64,000 bases of DNA from Halospeciosus flavus (lineage in GTDB: Archaea > Halobacteriota > Halobacteria > Halobacteriales > Halobacteriaceae), in assembly GCF_029814175.1 (NCBI RefSeq), contig NZ_CP122312.1:1364001-1428000 (forward strand), in the 5' to 3' direction. This document shows positions 46,104 through 54,283 of the stretch, piece after piece. The position numbers and the translations under genes were made by a program. The stretch's first letter is position 1, and every line of letters starts with the position of its first letter. The notes beneath the pieces were generated by a model. That model worked only from the letters and a program-made list of their open reading frames with translations. It ran no database searches and had not been told where the DNA came from.

Positions 46104-46595
46104 ATGGACGAGACGCGCAGGGAACTTCTCGAGTTGCTCCGGGAGAACGCCCGCTACGAGGTCGCCGACCTCGCACGCCAACTCGGCGTCGACGCCGAGA
46201 CGGTCGAAGAACACCTCGCCGCGCTCGAACGCGCGGGCGTCCTCCGCGGCTACACCGCCGTCGTCGACTGGCGGAACGTTGACGAGGAGCGCGTCCGCGC
46301 GAGCGTCGAGTTGAACGTCGAACTCGACCGCGAGACCGGCTACGAGGACATCGCTCGCCGTATCGCGAAGTACCCCGAGGTGCGCGAACTCCGCCTCGTC
46401 AGCGGGGACTACGACTTCGCCATCGAGGTGGAGGGCGAGTCGATGAACGAGGTCTCGCAGTTCATCTCCGAGCAGATCGCTCCCATCCCGGAGATCACCC
46501 AGACGGTCACCCACTACGTGATGGAGACCTACAAGGAGGCCGGCATCGACTTCGAGCGCGCCGACGAGGACGACCGACTCACGTACTCGCCATGA
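46104..46595 (+). CDS. Lrp/AsnC-family transcription regulator
   Basis: 163 residues: winged-helix N terminus (RRELLELLRENARYEVADLARQLGV) and a C-terminal RAM-type ligand domain (VRASVELNVELDRETGYEDIARRI; RLVSGDYDFAIEVEGES). A TATA-like cctctaagtc lies about 27 nt before the ATG, so it is probably leaderless. Overlap of the stop with the next ATG (ATGA) joins it to the aminotransferase; by analogy it likely responds to an amino acid and may control this operon. Targets are unknown. Confidence 0.93.
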   Translation: MDETRRELLELLRENARYEVADLARQLGVDAETVEEHLAALERAGVLRGYTAVVDWRNVDEERVRASVELNVELDRETGYEDIARRIAKYPEVRELRLVSGDYDFAIEVEGESMNEVSQFISEQIAPIPEITQTVTHYVMETYKEAGIDFERADEDDRLTYSP

Positions 46596-47740
46596 AGCTC
46601 TCGGAGCGAGCGAAGCAGACGCCGCCCTCCGGCATCCGGCGGTTCTTCGAGATAGCCGAGGAGATGGACGACGTCATCTCCCTCGGCGTCGGCGAACCCG
46701 ACTTCAGCGCGCCGTGGGCCGCCCGCCGCGCCGCCATCGACTCCCTCGAACAGGGGAAGACTTCCTACACGTCGAATCGCGGGATGCGCGAACTCCGCGA
46801 GGAGATTTCCGAACACGTCCGGCGCTACGACCTCGACTACGACGCCGAAGACGAGATTCTCGTCACCACGGGTGTCAGCGAGGCCGTCGACCTCGCGATG
46901 CGCGCGCTAGTCGACCCCGGAGACACCGTCGCCGTCGTCGAACCAGCCTACATCTCCTACGGCCCGGACGCCTCCTTCTCGGGTGGCGAGACCCTCTCGG
47001 TCCCCACGCGCGCGGAAGACGAGTTCCGCCTCACCTACGACGCCCTCGCCGACGCGGGTGCCGAGGATGCCGAGGTGCTCGTCATGTGCTTCCCGAACAA
47101 CCCCACCGGCGCGGTGATGACCGAGGACGACCTGGTGGAGGTCGCGGACTTCGCGAAAGAACACGACCTCGCCGTCCTCTCCGACGAGGTGTACGCCGCA
47201 CTCACCTACGGCGACGACCACACCTCCATCGCCACGCTCCCGGGGATGCGTGAGCGGACGCTCGTGTTCAACGGCTTCTCGAAGGCCTACGCGATGACCG
47301 GTCTCCGCCTCGGCTACGCGATGGGACCGCCCGAGGTGGTCGACGCGATGAACCGCATCCACCAGTACACGATGCTCTCGGCGCCCACCACCGCCCAGCA
47401 CGCCGCCCTCGAAGCCCTCCGTACCTGCGACGAGGACGTCGTCTCGATGCGCGAGCAGTACAACCGCCGGCGGCGCTTCGTCCTCTCCCGTTTCGAGGAG
47501 ATGGGCATGGACTGCTTCGAGGCGAGGGGCGCCTTCTACGTCTTCCCGCGGTGTGGTGGCGACGACGAGCAGTTCGCCGAAGAACTCCTCCGCGAGGAGG
47601 GCGTCGCCGTCGTGCCGGGCCGGGTCTTCGCCGAGAGCGGCGAGGGCCACCTCCGCATCTCCTACGCCCGTTCGCTGAGTGAACTCCGCGAGGCGATGAA
47701 CCGCATCGAGTCGTTCTACGAGGACTGGGAGGCGGAGTAG
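46592..47740 (+). CDS. PLP-dependent aminotransferase, class I/II
   Basis: 382 residues, fold type I aminotransferase. GVGEPDF near the N terminus, PNNPTGAV (PLP ring region), DEVY (Asp/Tyr), FSKAYAMTGLRLGY with the Schiff-base Lys near 231, and the substrate Arg in HLRISYARS. It belongs to the aspartate/aromatic/alanine-type group; the exact amino acid is not predictable. Translationally coupled with the Lrp regulator upstream. Confidence 0.92.
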   Translation: MKLSERAKQTPPSGIRRFFEIAEEMDDVISLGVGEPDFSAPWAARRAAIDSLEQGKTSYTSNRGMRELREEISEHVRRYDLDYDAEDEILVTTGVSEAVDLAMRALVDPGDTVAVVEPAYISYGPDASFSGGETLSVPTRAEDEFRLTYDALADAGAEDAEVLVMCFPNNPTGAVMTEDDLVEVADFAKEHDLAVLSDEVYAALTYGDDHTSIATLPGMRERTLVFNGFSKAYAMTGLRLGYAMGPPEVVDAMNRIHQYTMLSAPTTAQHAALEALRTCDEDVVSMREQYNRRRRFVLSRFEEMGMDCFEARGAFYVFPRCGGDDEQFAEELLREEGVAVVPGRVFAESGEGHLRISYARSLSELREAMNRIESFYEDWEAE

Positions 47741-47808
47741 TCCCACCCGAGTGGGGGCGTAGCACGGCTCAGTCGACGTTTATCCCCGATGACGACGCAC
47801 TCTCCCCC

Positions 47809-48489
47809 ATGGAGTACGACGTCTCCTACGGCCCGTCGTTCGCACAGTTGACCGTCGACCTCGACGAGGGCGAGTCCGTCGACGCGGAACCCGGCGCGAT
47901 GGTCGCCACGTCCGAGGGTATCGCGATGGAGACGGGCACCGCCGGTTCGGGTGGGCTACTCGGCGCCGCGAAGTCCGCGCTCGGCGGCGAGTCCTTCTTC
48001 GTGAACACGTTCCGGGCCGAGCAGCCGGGTCACGTGAAGTTCGCGCCACCGCTCCCCGGTGACGTGGTCGCCCACGAACTCGCCGACGAGACGCTCTACC
48101 TCCAGTCGGGGGCGTTCCTCGCGGCCGAGTCCGACGTCGAGGTGAGTTCGGGTCTCGGCGGCGCCACCTCCTTCTTCGGCACCGAGAGTCTGGTCCTGCT
48201 CGAACTCTCCGGGCGCGGCCACGCCTTCTTCGGGAGTTACGGCGCGGTCGACCGCGTCGAAATCGCCGCGGGCGAGACCTACACCGTCGACACCGGCCAC
48301 GTCGTCGCGTTCGACGAGACGGTCTCCTTCTCGACGCGCTCCATCGAGCGAGGGCTGAAGGGCAAACTCTTCGGCGGCGAGGGGTGGGTCTGCGACTTCA
48401 CAGGGCCGGGGACGGTGTGGCTCCAGACGCGTGACTTCGAGGCGCTCACCGCACGCCTCGCCGCGGAACTCCCGACCGGCGGGAACTGA
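47809..48489 (+). CDS. TIGR00266/AIM24-like protein
   Basis: 226 residues of a mostly beta protein (YDVSYGPSFAQLTVDLDEGESVDAEPGAMVA; HVKFAPPLPGDVV; YLQSGAFLAAESDVEVSSGLGG; ESLVLLELSGRGHAFFGSYGAV). This pattern is TIGR00266, related to AIM24, a family of double-psi or cupin-like barrels with no known catalytic function; it associates with mitochondrial cristae proteins in yeast. No membrane segment is seen. Stand-alone, 69 nt after the aminotransferase. Confidence 0.88.
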   Translation: MEYDVSYGPSFAQLTVDLDEGESVDAEPGAMVATSEGIAMETGTAGSGGLLGAAKSALGGESFFVNTFRAEQPGHVKFAPPLPGDVVAHELADETLYLQSGAFLAAESDVEVSSGLGGATSFFGTESLVLLELSGRGHAFFGSYGAVDRVEIAAGETYTVDTGHVVAFDETVSFSTRSIERGLKGKLFGGEGWVCDFTGPGTVWLQTRDFEALTARLAAELPTGGN

Positions 48490-48500
48490 CCGAGAAACTC

Positions 48501-49424
48501 TCAGCCGACGTATCCCCGTACCTGTCGCCAGTGGAGGAGCGAGAAGCCCAGCAGGATGACGAGGAAGCCGACGAGCGCCTCGGGCCCGAGCACCTCGCCG
48601 AGGAGCACCCACCCGAAGACCGTCGCGACGACCGGGACCACGTAGTTGACGAGGTTCACCTTGTACGGGACGAGGCTGTCGAGTAACTCGAAGTAACAGA
48701 TGAACCCCGCTGCACCCGGGAGGATGGCGATGTAGAGGAGCGCGGCGATGGAGAGCGGCGTCCACTGGACGGCCGCGAGCGACTCCCCGGAGGCGAGACT
48801 CCCGACGTGGATGAGGAGCGCGCCGAGGAACATCGACCACCCAGTGAGCGGTCGGGCGTCGAGTCGCTGGTCGAGGCGTTCGGCGAGCGTGCTCCCGAGC
48901 GCGATGGCGACGACGCCACCGAAGACGAGTAGCGGGCCTCGCAGTCCGCCACTCTCACCGCCACCGAGGCCGCCGAGTCCGCCGAGTCCGGCGACGTCCG
49001 GACCGACGAGGACGACGACGCCGGCCAACCCACACAGCAGTCCGGCGGCGTCGCGGACGGTGATGTCCTCCTCGGGGAGCAACACGCGGCTGAACCCCGC
49101 GGTGAGGACCGGGTTCATCGCGACGAGAATCGCCGCGATGGCGCTCGGAACGTACTGTTGGCCGAGGAACAACAGCGCGTGGAAGACGGCGAAGATGAGG
49201 ACGGCGCGGACGAGAATCTGCTGGGCGTCGGCCCACCCCCGCGGGACCCAACGCTCACACGTCGCCGCGGCATAGGCGAGGACGACGAGGCCGCCGAATT
49301 CGTAGCGCAGCGCCGCGTAGAGTACCGGTGGGAAGTAGTTGAGGCCGAACTTGATTGCGACGAACGCGGACCCCCAGAGGAAGGCGAGTGTGAGGAACAA
49401 GACGACGTCTCGACGGTCCGCCAT
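48501..49424 (-). CDS. EamA/DMT-family transporter
   Basis: 307 residues from the ATG at 49424 (MADRRDVVLFLTLAFLWGSAFVAIKFGL, where the WGS/WG motif of EamA repeat 1 is visible). About ten helices in two EamA repeats with a Gly-rich cytoplasmic loop between them (GLGGLGGLGGGESGGLRG). Exports or exchanges an unknown small metabolite. An extension to 49538 is open but reads as spacer. Confidence 0.88.
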   Translation of the reverse strand: MADRRDVVLFLTLAFLWGSAFVAIKFGLNYFPPVLYAALRYEFGGLVVLAYAAATCERWVPRGWADAQQILVRAVLIFAVFHALLFLGQQYVPSAIAAILVAMNPVLTAGFSRVLLPEEDITVRDAAGLLCGLAGVVVLVGPDVAGLGGLGGLGGGESGGLRGPLLVFGGVVAIALGSTLAERLDQRLDARPLTGWSMFLGALLIHVGSLASGESLAAVQWTPLSIAALLYIAILPGAAGFICYFELLDSLVPYKVNLVNYVVPVVATVFGWVLLGEVLGPEALVGFLVILLGFSLLHWRQVRGYVG

Positions 49425-49515
49425 AGTTGGACCGCGGAGAGGAGGAAGTAAAACGTACCGCTGTGGGCAACGTGGGCGGTCGACCCACGGGTGCGAGATC
49501 GGTCCCGCGGGCGAC

Positions 49516-49776
49516 CTATCGGACGGCGGCGAACTCACGCCGGACGAACCGGGCGAGCAGGCGGAAGCGGTGCCGGAGGACGCGCCGGCCGTGGGGCGCG
49601 AACCGAGTCGAGAGTCGGCCTGCGACGAGACCGGCCAGCAGGGCAGCGTGGACCGGGTGCGTCAGCAGGTACAGGGCGACCGGGATCGCGGCGGCGAAGA
49701 GGAGGGGCTTCCACGGCGCGGGTGCCCGTCGGTAGGCGCGCTGTACGTCGAATCGTCGGTGGTCGGGTCGTCGCAT
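49516..49776 (-). CDS. Small basic membrane protein of unknown function
   Basis: 86 residues, Arg-rich ends with a hydrophobic central segment (KPLLFAAAIPVALYLLTHPVHAALLAGLVAG), probably one or two membrane helices. Both flanks are strongly basic, unlike most proteins here. Not recognised. The stop-to-start gap to the next minus-strand gene is 37 nt, so the two may be co-transcribed. A non-coding interpretation is possible. Confidence 0.5.
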   Translation of the reverse strand: MRRPDHRRFDVQRAYRRAPAPWKPLLFAAAIPVALYLLTHPVHAALLAGLVAGRLSTRFAPHGRRVLRHRFRLLARFVRREFAAVR

Positions 49777-49813
49777 CTGTTCGCGGTGGTCGGGTGGCGG
49801 TTCGGGGACGGTG

Positions 49814-50140
49814 CTAGTGGGGCGGGCCGACGTCGCGGACGTCGCGGACGTCGACGCGTTGGACGCCGAATCCCTCGCGGAGGGTTTCGGCGACGTGGTC
49901 CGCGTCGATTTCGGTGTCGGCGTCCCGGTCGGCGGCGAGCGTCAGGTCGACCCGGACGTCCGTGTGGACGGTGTTGAGGTCCGGGCGAACTGCCGTCACG
50001 CCGAGGTCTTCGACGGCGTCGACGGCGTCGACGCGTTCGACGACGGACTGTGCTCCGTCGACGAGGGTGCCCTGGTCGTTGCGCGGGACCTGAACGCGGA
50101 GGTCGGCGGTGACACCGACTCGTGGCATCTGGATGGCCAT
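49814..50140 (-). CDS. Small conserved-looking protein (unknown)
   Basis: 108 residues (MAIQMPRVGVTADLRVQVPRND). A second ATG four codons in (at 50128) could be the true start. Pattern of alternating strand and helix (GVTADLRVQVPR; VDLTLAADRDADTEIDADHVAETLREGFG) suggests a small compact domain, acidic at the C terminus, in keeping with haloarchaeal proteins. Not recognised. Upstream lies a 400-nt structured spacer that could be its leader. Confidence 0.65.
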   Translation of the reverse strand: MAIQMPRVGVTADLRVQVPRNDQGTLVDGAQSVVERVDAVDAVEDLGVTAVRPDLNTVHTDVRVDLTLAADRDADTEIDADHVAETLREGFGVQRVDVRDVRDVGPPH

Positions 50141-50291
50141 ACGCTCCCGCCGAGCGTCGAACTCGGCCGGCGGCCCTGTCCGCGGGAGCGGCACGCTCCC
50201 GTCGCTGTGACGTCGTTCGCGGCGGCGTCGGAGAAGGCGTATCCCGGTCCGGTTCCGTTCGGCGGTCGCGGACCGGGGACGCACCCCGAGT

Positions 50292-50317
50292 CCGCCGCGT
50301 GTGACGTCACGCGGCGG
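50292..50317. repeat. Perfect 10-bp inverted repeat
   Basis: CCGCCGCGTG (50292-50301) and CACGCGGCGG (50308-50317) flank a 6-nt loop. A further inverted repeat GGGAGCG/CGCTCCC (50184-50190 and 50194-50200) lies closer to the small gene. Both are in the gene-less region 50141-50536. Confidence 0.5.
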
Positions 50318-50348
50318 CGGGATGCGCGCTGATGCGGGCGGATGCGAG

Positions 50349-50493
50349 AGACCACCCGGATACGCACACCCCGGCACCCTTCGGTGCGCGGAGAGACCCC
50401 GCGCTCGTGGCGAAGCGAGCGGCGGGGTTCGGTGTGCGGTAGGTGGTCATCTCGGGTCACCCGCGAATCGCCCTCGTAGGGCGACTCACGTGA
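50349..50493 (-). ncRNA. Candidate structured RNA or leader, three-way junction
   Basis: On the minus strand a TATA-like gcttatggg (about 50515-50522) could start a transcript near 50493. Downstream are perfect helices: 50465-50473 with 50479-50487 (9 bp including one G-T pair that is a mismatch on the other strand), and a three-way junction formed by 350-356/442-448, 364-370/431-437, 374-378/383-387 (GAAG loop) and 396-401/423-428 with 402-407/416-421 (add 50000). No ORF with haloarchaeal character covers it. Could be a stand-alone RNA or a 5' leader of the gene at 49.8 kb. Confidence 0.45.
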
Positions 50494-50536
50494 CTGGAGT
50501 GTCAACGGGTGAACCCATAAGCCTTACCCGTGTGTG

Positions 50537-51280
50537 TCAGTCGGTGACGTACGACTCGGCCCGGAGCTGTCGGTAGGCGTCGGCCATCGTGGCCATCGAG
50601 AAGACGAAGACGACGGTGTTGAGGAACACTTCGAGCACTTCGAGGGCGACGAAGGGGACGAGACCGAACAGTCGGTTCGTGAGGAAGACGGCGACGAACG
50701 CGTCGAGCAGCGAGAACACCCCGAACGATGCGACGAGGGCGAGGACACGCAGTCGGTGGCCCGCGGTAGCCCGCCAACTCCGCCGAATCGCGCGCGGGAA
50801 GGGTGCGTCCTCGACGGCGATGTAGAACTGCGTGAACAGCATCCCGAGGTACGCGAGGACACCTGGGACGACGAAGAGGAGCGTCCCCGCGGCGACGACG
50901 AGCGCGACGGTCAGTCCGCCGACGACGAAGTGGAAGACGGCCCACCCCGCACGACGCCGGAAGACGCCCGGCGGAAGCCCGTGTTGGCAACCGCGTGCGA
51001 ACGCCCGCGTCAGGACGACCGTGAGTGAGACGAGTCCGAGACCGGTCACCGCGAGCGCGAGTGCGTACACGGGGTAGCTGGCGTGGTAGCCGAGCGGCGA
51101 CGTGACTGGCGTCAGGACGAGCGAGCCGGAACGACTGGCGAACAGCCGGGAGACGAGACCGTAGACGGTCGACTGGAACACCGTGAACAGGAGCGCGTAG
51201 GCGAGGTAGAGACAGACGCCGACGGGCGTCACGAGTTGGGCCGCTCCGCTCCGGAGCGCCCGACCGACGCGCAGAGTCAT
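50537..51280 (-). CDS. Membrane protein of unknown function (DUF7847-like)
   Basis: 247 residues with six predicted membrane helices: VCLYLAYALLFTVFQ, ALAVTGLGLVSLTVVL, FHFVVGGLTVALVVAAGTLLFVV, then PGVLAYLGMLFTQFYIAVEDAPFPRAIRRSW, a stretch also seen in other haloarchaeal membrane proteins of this kind. The IAVE..PF..AIRRSW motif between helices is conserved in that family as I remember it. No catalytic residues. Function unknown. Confidence 0.82.
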   Translation of the reverse strand: MTLRVGRALRSGAAQLVTPVGVCLYLAYALLFTVFQSTVYGLVSRLFASRSGSLVLTPVTSPLGYHASYPVYALALAVTGLGLVSLTVVLTRAFARGCQHGLPPGVFRRRAGWAVFHFVVGGLTVALVVAAGTLLFVVPGVLAYLGMLFTQFYIAVEDAPFPRAIRRSWRATAGHRLRVLALVASFGVFSLLDAFVAVFLTNRLFGLVPFVALEVLEVFLNTVVFVFSMATMADAYRQLRAESYVTD

Positions 51281-51325
51281 ACCCCACCTTCGAAATCGGG
51301 GACCGAGTGCGTTTCGACTACGCCC

Positions 51326-51907
51326 TCAGGTTTCGGACTCGTCGAGCCACCGGGGGACCTCGGGCGGTTCGTAGGCCTCGAAGCGGTCGAGCAGGTCGTC
51401 GGGGTCGTCGGCGACGAGGACGAGGTCGCGGTGGTCCTCGGAGACGAACCCCTGCGCGGTGGCGTGGTCGAAGAAGGAGACGAGGTCGTCGAAGTAGTCT
51501 TCGACGGCGAGAAAGCCACAGGGGTCCCGGTGGATGCCGAGTTGTGCCCAGGTGAGGATTTCGCAGATCTCTTCGAGCGTGCCGAGTCCGCCGGGGAGCG
51601 CGGCGAACCCGTCGGCGAGGTCCGCCATCGTCTGTTTGCGCTCGTGCATGGAGTCGACGACCCGGAGGTCGCTGAGTTCCTGGTGGGTGACCTCGCGGGC
51701 GTCGAGGGCCTCGGGGATGACGCCGACCGCCTCGCCGCCGTGGTCGAGGACGGCGTCGGCGACGGCGCCCATCATCCCGACGCTCCCACCGCCGTAGACG
51801 AGTGTGAGGTCGCGCTCGGCGAGCGTCCGCCCCATCTCCCGGGCGGCGTCGAGGTACTCGGGTCGATCACCGGGACTCGAACCGCAGTACACGCAGACAG
51901 CGTCCAT
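51326..51907 (-). CDS. LOG/TIGR00730-family protein (Rossmann)
   Basis: 193 residues. CVYCGSSPGDRPEYL at the start, GGGSVGMMGAVADA, then FAALPGGLGTLEEICEILTWAQLG: the P-G-G-x-G-T-x2-E motif of the LOG family, many of which cleave cytokinin- or nucleoside-5'-monophosphates to the base plus ribose-5-phosphate. The conserved Arg and Lys of the active site (HERKQTM) are present. Role in an archaeon is unknown; nucleotide salvage or repair is plausible. Confidence 0.9.
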   Translation of the reverse strand: MDAVCVYCGSSPGDRPEYLDAAREMGRTLAERDLTLVYGGGSVGMMGAVADAVLDHGGEAVGVIPEALDAREVTHQELSDLRVVDSMHERKQTMADLADGFAALPGGLGTLEEICEILTWAQLGIHRDPCGFLAVEDYFDDLVSFFDHATAQGFVSEDHRDLVLVADDPDDLLDRFEAYEPPEVPRWLDESET

Positions 51908-52063
51908 GTCGACGGATTCGCGCGGGCCACTCCTGAAGGTTGCGCGTTCACGGTCTCGATGGGGTCACGGTTGCCACGTGACTCGGCCGGTGGAGACAGC
52001 GCGTGCTGCCGGCGAAGGTTCACGTACGAAGACGGGACCAGACGCCCCGTGCGATAGCTGGAG

Positions 52064-52106
52064 CGACACGCCGGCCACGCGACGTCGGCCGGACACCGGC
52101 GTGTCG
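52064..52106. repeat. 11-bp perfect inverted repeat
   Basis: CGACACGCCGG (52064-52074) and CCGGCGTGTCG (52096-52106) enclose 21 nt that can fold further (GGCC/GGCC). It lies 29 nt after the stop of the P-loop kinase gene on the minus strand, so a transcription-terminating or stabilising hairpin is likely. The rest of 51908-52134 shows nothing. Confidence 0.45.
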
Positions 52107-52134
52107 AGAGCGGAGCGTCCGGTCCGTCAGCCAC

Positions 52135-52626
52135 TCAGAACTGCTCGTCGACCTGTCGGTAGGTCGCTTCGAGGTCGCCGGAGTTGTCGATGGTGACGTG
52201 GTCCATCTCCACGGGGTCGAACGTCTCGGTGAAGATGTCGTAGACGTCGACGTCGGCGTCGCTCTCGTCTTCGGTCCGCGAGCGGATGCGCTCTCTCGCG
52301 ACGTCCTCGTCGCACTCGACGACGACGAGTTCGAAGTCGGCGCCGGCGTCGGCCGTCCGCTCGCGCGCCCACTCGCGGTAGCGCACGTCCTGAAAGGTCG
52401 CGTCGACGACGACGCTCTCGCCCGCTTCCAGCCGTTCGCGCGCCCGGTCGAGCACCTCGCGGTAGACGGCCGACACCTCCTCCTCGGTGTACTCGGGGTC
52501 CGGGAAGAGTTCCTTCCTGACGACGTCTGTCCGCAGGCGTTCGGCGTCGAGGCGCTCGGCGATGGCCTCCGCGACGGTCGTCTTCCCCGTACCGGGGAGT
52601 CCACAGACCGCGACGAGTCGGGTCAC
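52135..52626 (-). CDS. P-loop kinase (AAA/zeta-toxin-like small kinase)
   Basis: 163 residues with Walker A GLPGTGKTTVAEAI (residues 9-22), the DATFQDVRYREWARERT region, and the closing EMDHVTIDNSGD with an acidic sequence. This resembles small ATP-dependent kinases that phosphorylate a nucleoside, sugar or RNA end (family AAA_33). The substrate is not deducible. Starts 63 nt after the end of the meaB gene on the same strand and could be in the same transcript. Confidence 0.85.
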   Translation of the reverse strand: MTRLVAVCGLPGTGKTTVAEAIAERLDAERLRTDVVRKELFPDPEYTEEEVSAVYREVLDRARERLEAGESVVVDATFQDVRYREWARERTADAGADFELVVVECDEDVARERIRSRTEDESDADVDVYDIFTETFDPVEMDHVTIDNSGDLEATYRQVDEQF

Positions 52627-52689
52627 TACCGGAGAGTCGGGGCGTCGGCGCCTAAAAGTTCGCGGAGTCGGCCGGTCGTCCGCGAGGTC

Positions 52690-53733
52690 TCACTCGGGTT
52701 CGTGCGCTCCGTCGAAGCACTCCTCCAGCGGAGCGACGACCTCGTCGGCGACGGTGTAGGGGTCCGTCTCGCGGTCGAGGACCCGGTCGACCAGGTGGTC
52801 CATCCCGCCGCGACGCTCGATCTCGTCTTCGAGGAGCGCACTCGCGTCTTCGCGGAGGAGCATCCGGATCTCTTCGGCGTATCGCTGGCGCTCTTTCTCC
52901 TCGCGCTCGCCGGTCTCGTCGAGCCACTCGCCGTGGGCCGCGAACGCGTCGAGGAGTTCCTCCAGTCCCTCGCGCTGGGTCGCGACCGTCTCGACGACGC
53001 GGGGGTCCCAGCCGTCTTCCTCGCGGTCGCGCATGTCGAGCATCCCCTTCAACTCCGAGACCGTCTTGTCCGCGCCGGCGAGGTCCGCCTTGTTGACGAC
53101 GAAGACGTCGCCGATTTCGAGGATCCCCGCCTTGAGCATCTGGATGTCGTCGCCGGAACTCGGTGGGACGAGCACCGCGACCGTGTCCGCGGTCTTCACG
53201 ACGTCGACCTCGTTCTGTCCGGCGCCGACCGTCTCGATGATGATCTTGTCTTTGCCGAAGGCGTCGAGGGCCTTCACCGCGTCGCCGGTCGCCGTCGAGA
53301 GACCGCCGAGGCTCCCGCGCGCGGACATCGAGCGGAAGAAGACGTCCATGTCCCCGACGTTGCTCGCCATCCGGACGCGGTCGCCGAGGACGGCCCCGCC
53401 GGAGAACGGCGAGGACGGGTCGACGGCGATGACGCCGACCGTCAGCCCCTCGTCGCGATAGGCCTTCGCGAGTTTGTCGACGAGCGTCGACTTCCCGGCG
53501 CCGGGGCTCCCGGTGATGCCGATCACGTCGGCGTGGCCCGTGTGCTGGTGGAGCGCCGAGACGATGTCGCGGTAGTCGGCCTCTCGATTCTCGATCTTCG
53601 TGATGACGCGGGCCAGCGCGCGGTGTTTCCCCGCCAGCAACTCTTCGACGAGTCGTGGCTCGCCGCCGTCGGAACGCAGTTCCGACGAGGGTCGCCTCGT
53701 GTCTCTCGGCTCGTCGCCGTCCTCGTCCTCCAT
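52690..53733 (-). CDS. meaB: Methylmalonyl-CoA mutase-associated GTPase MeaB
   Basis: 347 residues from the ATG at 53733, one nt after the stop of the B12-binding subunit. G1 GSPGAGKSTLVDKL (near 75), switch region DPSSPFSGGAVLGDRVRM, G3-like ETVGAGQNE, NKAD (G4) near 205. MeaB protects and loads methylmalonyl-CoA mutase with adenosylcobalamin in a GTP-dependent way; context with the mutase subunit immediately upstream supports this. Confidence 0.95.
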   Translation of the reverse strand: MEDEDGDEPRDTRRPSSELRSDGGEPRLVEELLAGKHRALARVITKIENREADYRDIVSALHQHTGHADVIGITGSPGAGKSTLVDKLAKAYRDEGLTVGVIAVDPSSPFSGGAVLGDRVRMASNVGDMDVFFRSMSARGSLGGLSTATGDAVKALDAFGKDKIIIETVGAGQNEVDVVKTADTVAVLVPPSSGDDIQMLKAGILEIGDVFVVNKADLAGADKTVSELKGMLDMRDREEDGWDPRVVETVATQREGLEELLDAFAAHGEWLDETGEREEKERQRYAEEIRMLLREDASALLEDEIERRGGMDHLVDRVLDRETDPYTVADEVVAPLEECFDGAHEPE

Positions 53734-53734
53734 C

Positions 53735-54157
53735 CTATCGTTTGACGTTCTGGCGGACGAACTGGATAGTCTCTTCCATCTCCGTGCCGGGACCGAAGAT
53801 GGCGTCGACTCCCTCTTCGTAGAGTTTCTCGCGGTCGTCGTCGGGGATGATTCCCCCGACGATGAGCAACGTGTCTTCGAAGGCATCGTACTCCTTCAGG
53901 CCCTCGACGACCTTCGGGACGAGCGTGTTGTGCGCACCCGAGAGGATGGAGATCCCGACGACGTCGACGTCCTCCTGGACGGCCGCGTTGACGATCTCGT
54001 CCGGCGCCTTGTGGAGCCCCGAGTAGATGACTTCGAAGCCGGCGTCGCGGAACGCCCGCGCGATGACGTGGGCACCCCGGTCGTGCCCGTCGAGTCCGAC
54101 CTTCGCGATGAGACAGCGGATGTTCCGCTCCTGCTCTGTCCCTGCTTCGACACTCAT
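53735..54157 (-). CDS. Methylmalonyl-CoA mutase, cobalamin-binding subunit
   Basis: 140 residues, the stand-alone B12-binding domain. The base-off motif D-x-H-x2-G is present as GLDGHDRGAHV; EVIYSGLHKAPDE, VDVVGISILSGAHN and VGGIIPDDDREKLYEEGVDAIFGPG complete the Rossmann-like fold. It joins the catalytic large subunit, which is not in this window, to isomerise methylmalonyl-CoA and succinyl-CoA (propionate and odd-chain metabolism, and the methylaspartate cycle in haloarchaea). Leads the operon with MeaB. Confidence 0.95.
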   Translation of the reverse strand: MSVEAGTEQERNIRCLIAKVGLDGHDRGAHVIARAFRDAGFEVIYSGLHKAPDEIVNAAVQEDVDVVGISILSGAHNTLVPKVVEGLKEYDAFEDTLLIVGGIIPDDDREKLYEEGVDAIFGPGTEMEETIQFVRQNVKR

Positions 54158-54207
54158 ACGTGAAGGTTACACACACCCGACTTTCACTCTAACGGTCACG
54201 AACGATA

Positions 54208-54228
54208 CTGTAGTTGCGCTACAGCAAC
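54208..54228. promoter_or_regulatory. Inverted repeat in divergent spacer
   Basis: CTGTAG/CTACAG (54208-54213 and 54219-54224) around TTGCG, overlapped by GTTGC/GCAAC (54213-54217 and 54224-54228). Placed between the divergent mutase-subunit and DUF420 genes, it could bind a regulator. A TATA-like gtatag (54253-54260) sits 27 nt before the DUF420 ATG. Confidence 0.35.
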
Positions 54229-54283
54229 TCAGTTTGACCGCCGAAGCGAAAGAGGGTATAGTCTGACGCCGGAAGGGACGGCC

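Noticed and set aside
49811-50332. Plus-strand frame of 173 codons in the 49.8-50.3 kb region
   Set aside because: The minus frame reads as a compact acidic protein with regular strand/helix pattern, whereas this frame ends in an Arg/Pro-rich segment crossing the structured spacer.
50349-50493. RNase P or SRP RNA identity for the three-way-junction candidate
   Set aside because: Conserved RNase P core blocks and the SRP S-domain loop are absent on both strands.
52003-53745. 580-codon plus-strand frame opposite meaB and the kinase
   Set aside because: The minus strand carries intact G1/G4 and Walker motifs. The plus frame is a shadow with low-complexity Val/Asp/Arg content.
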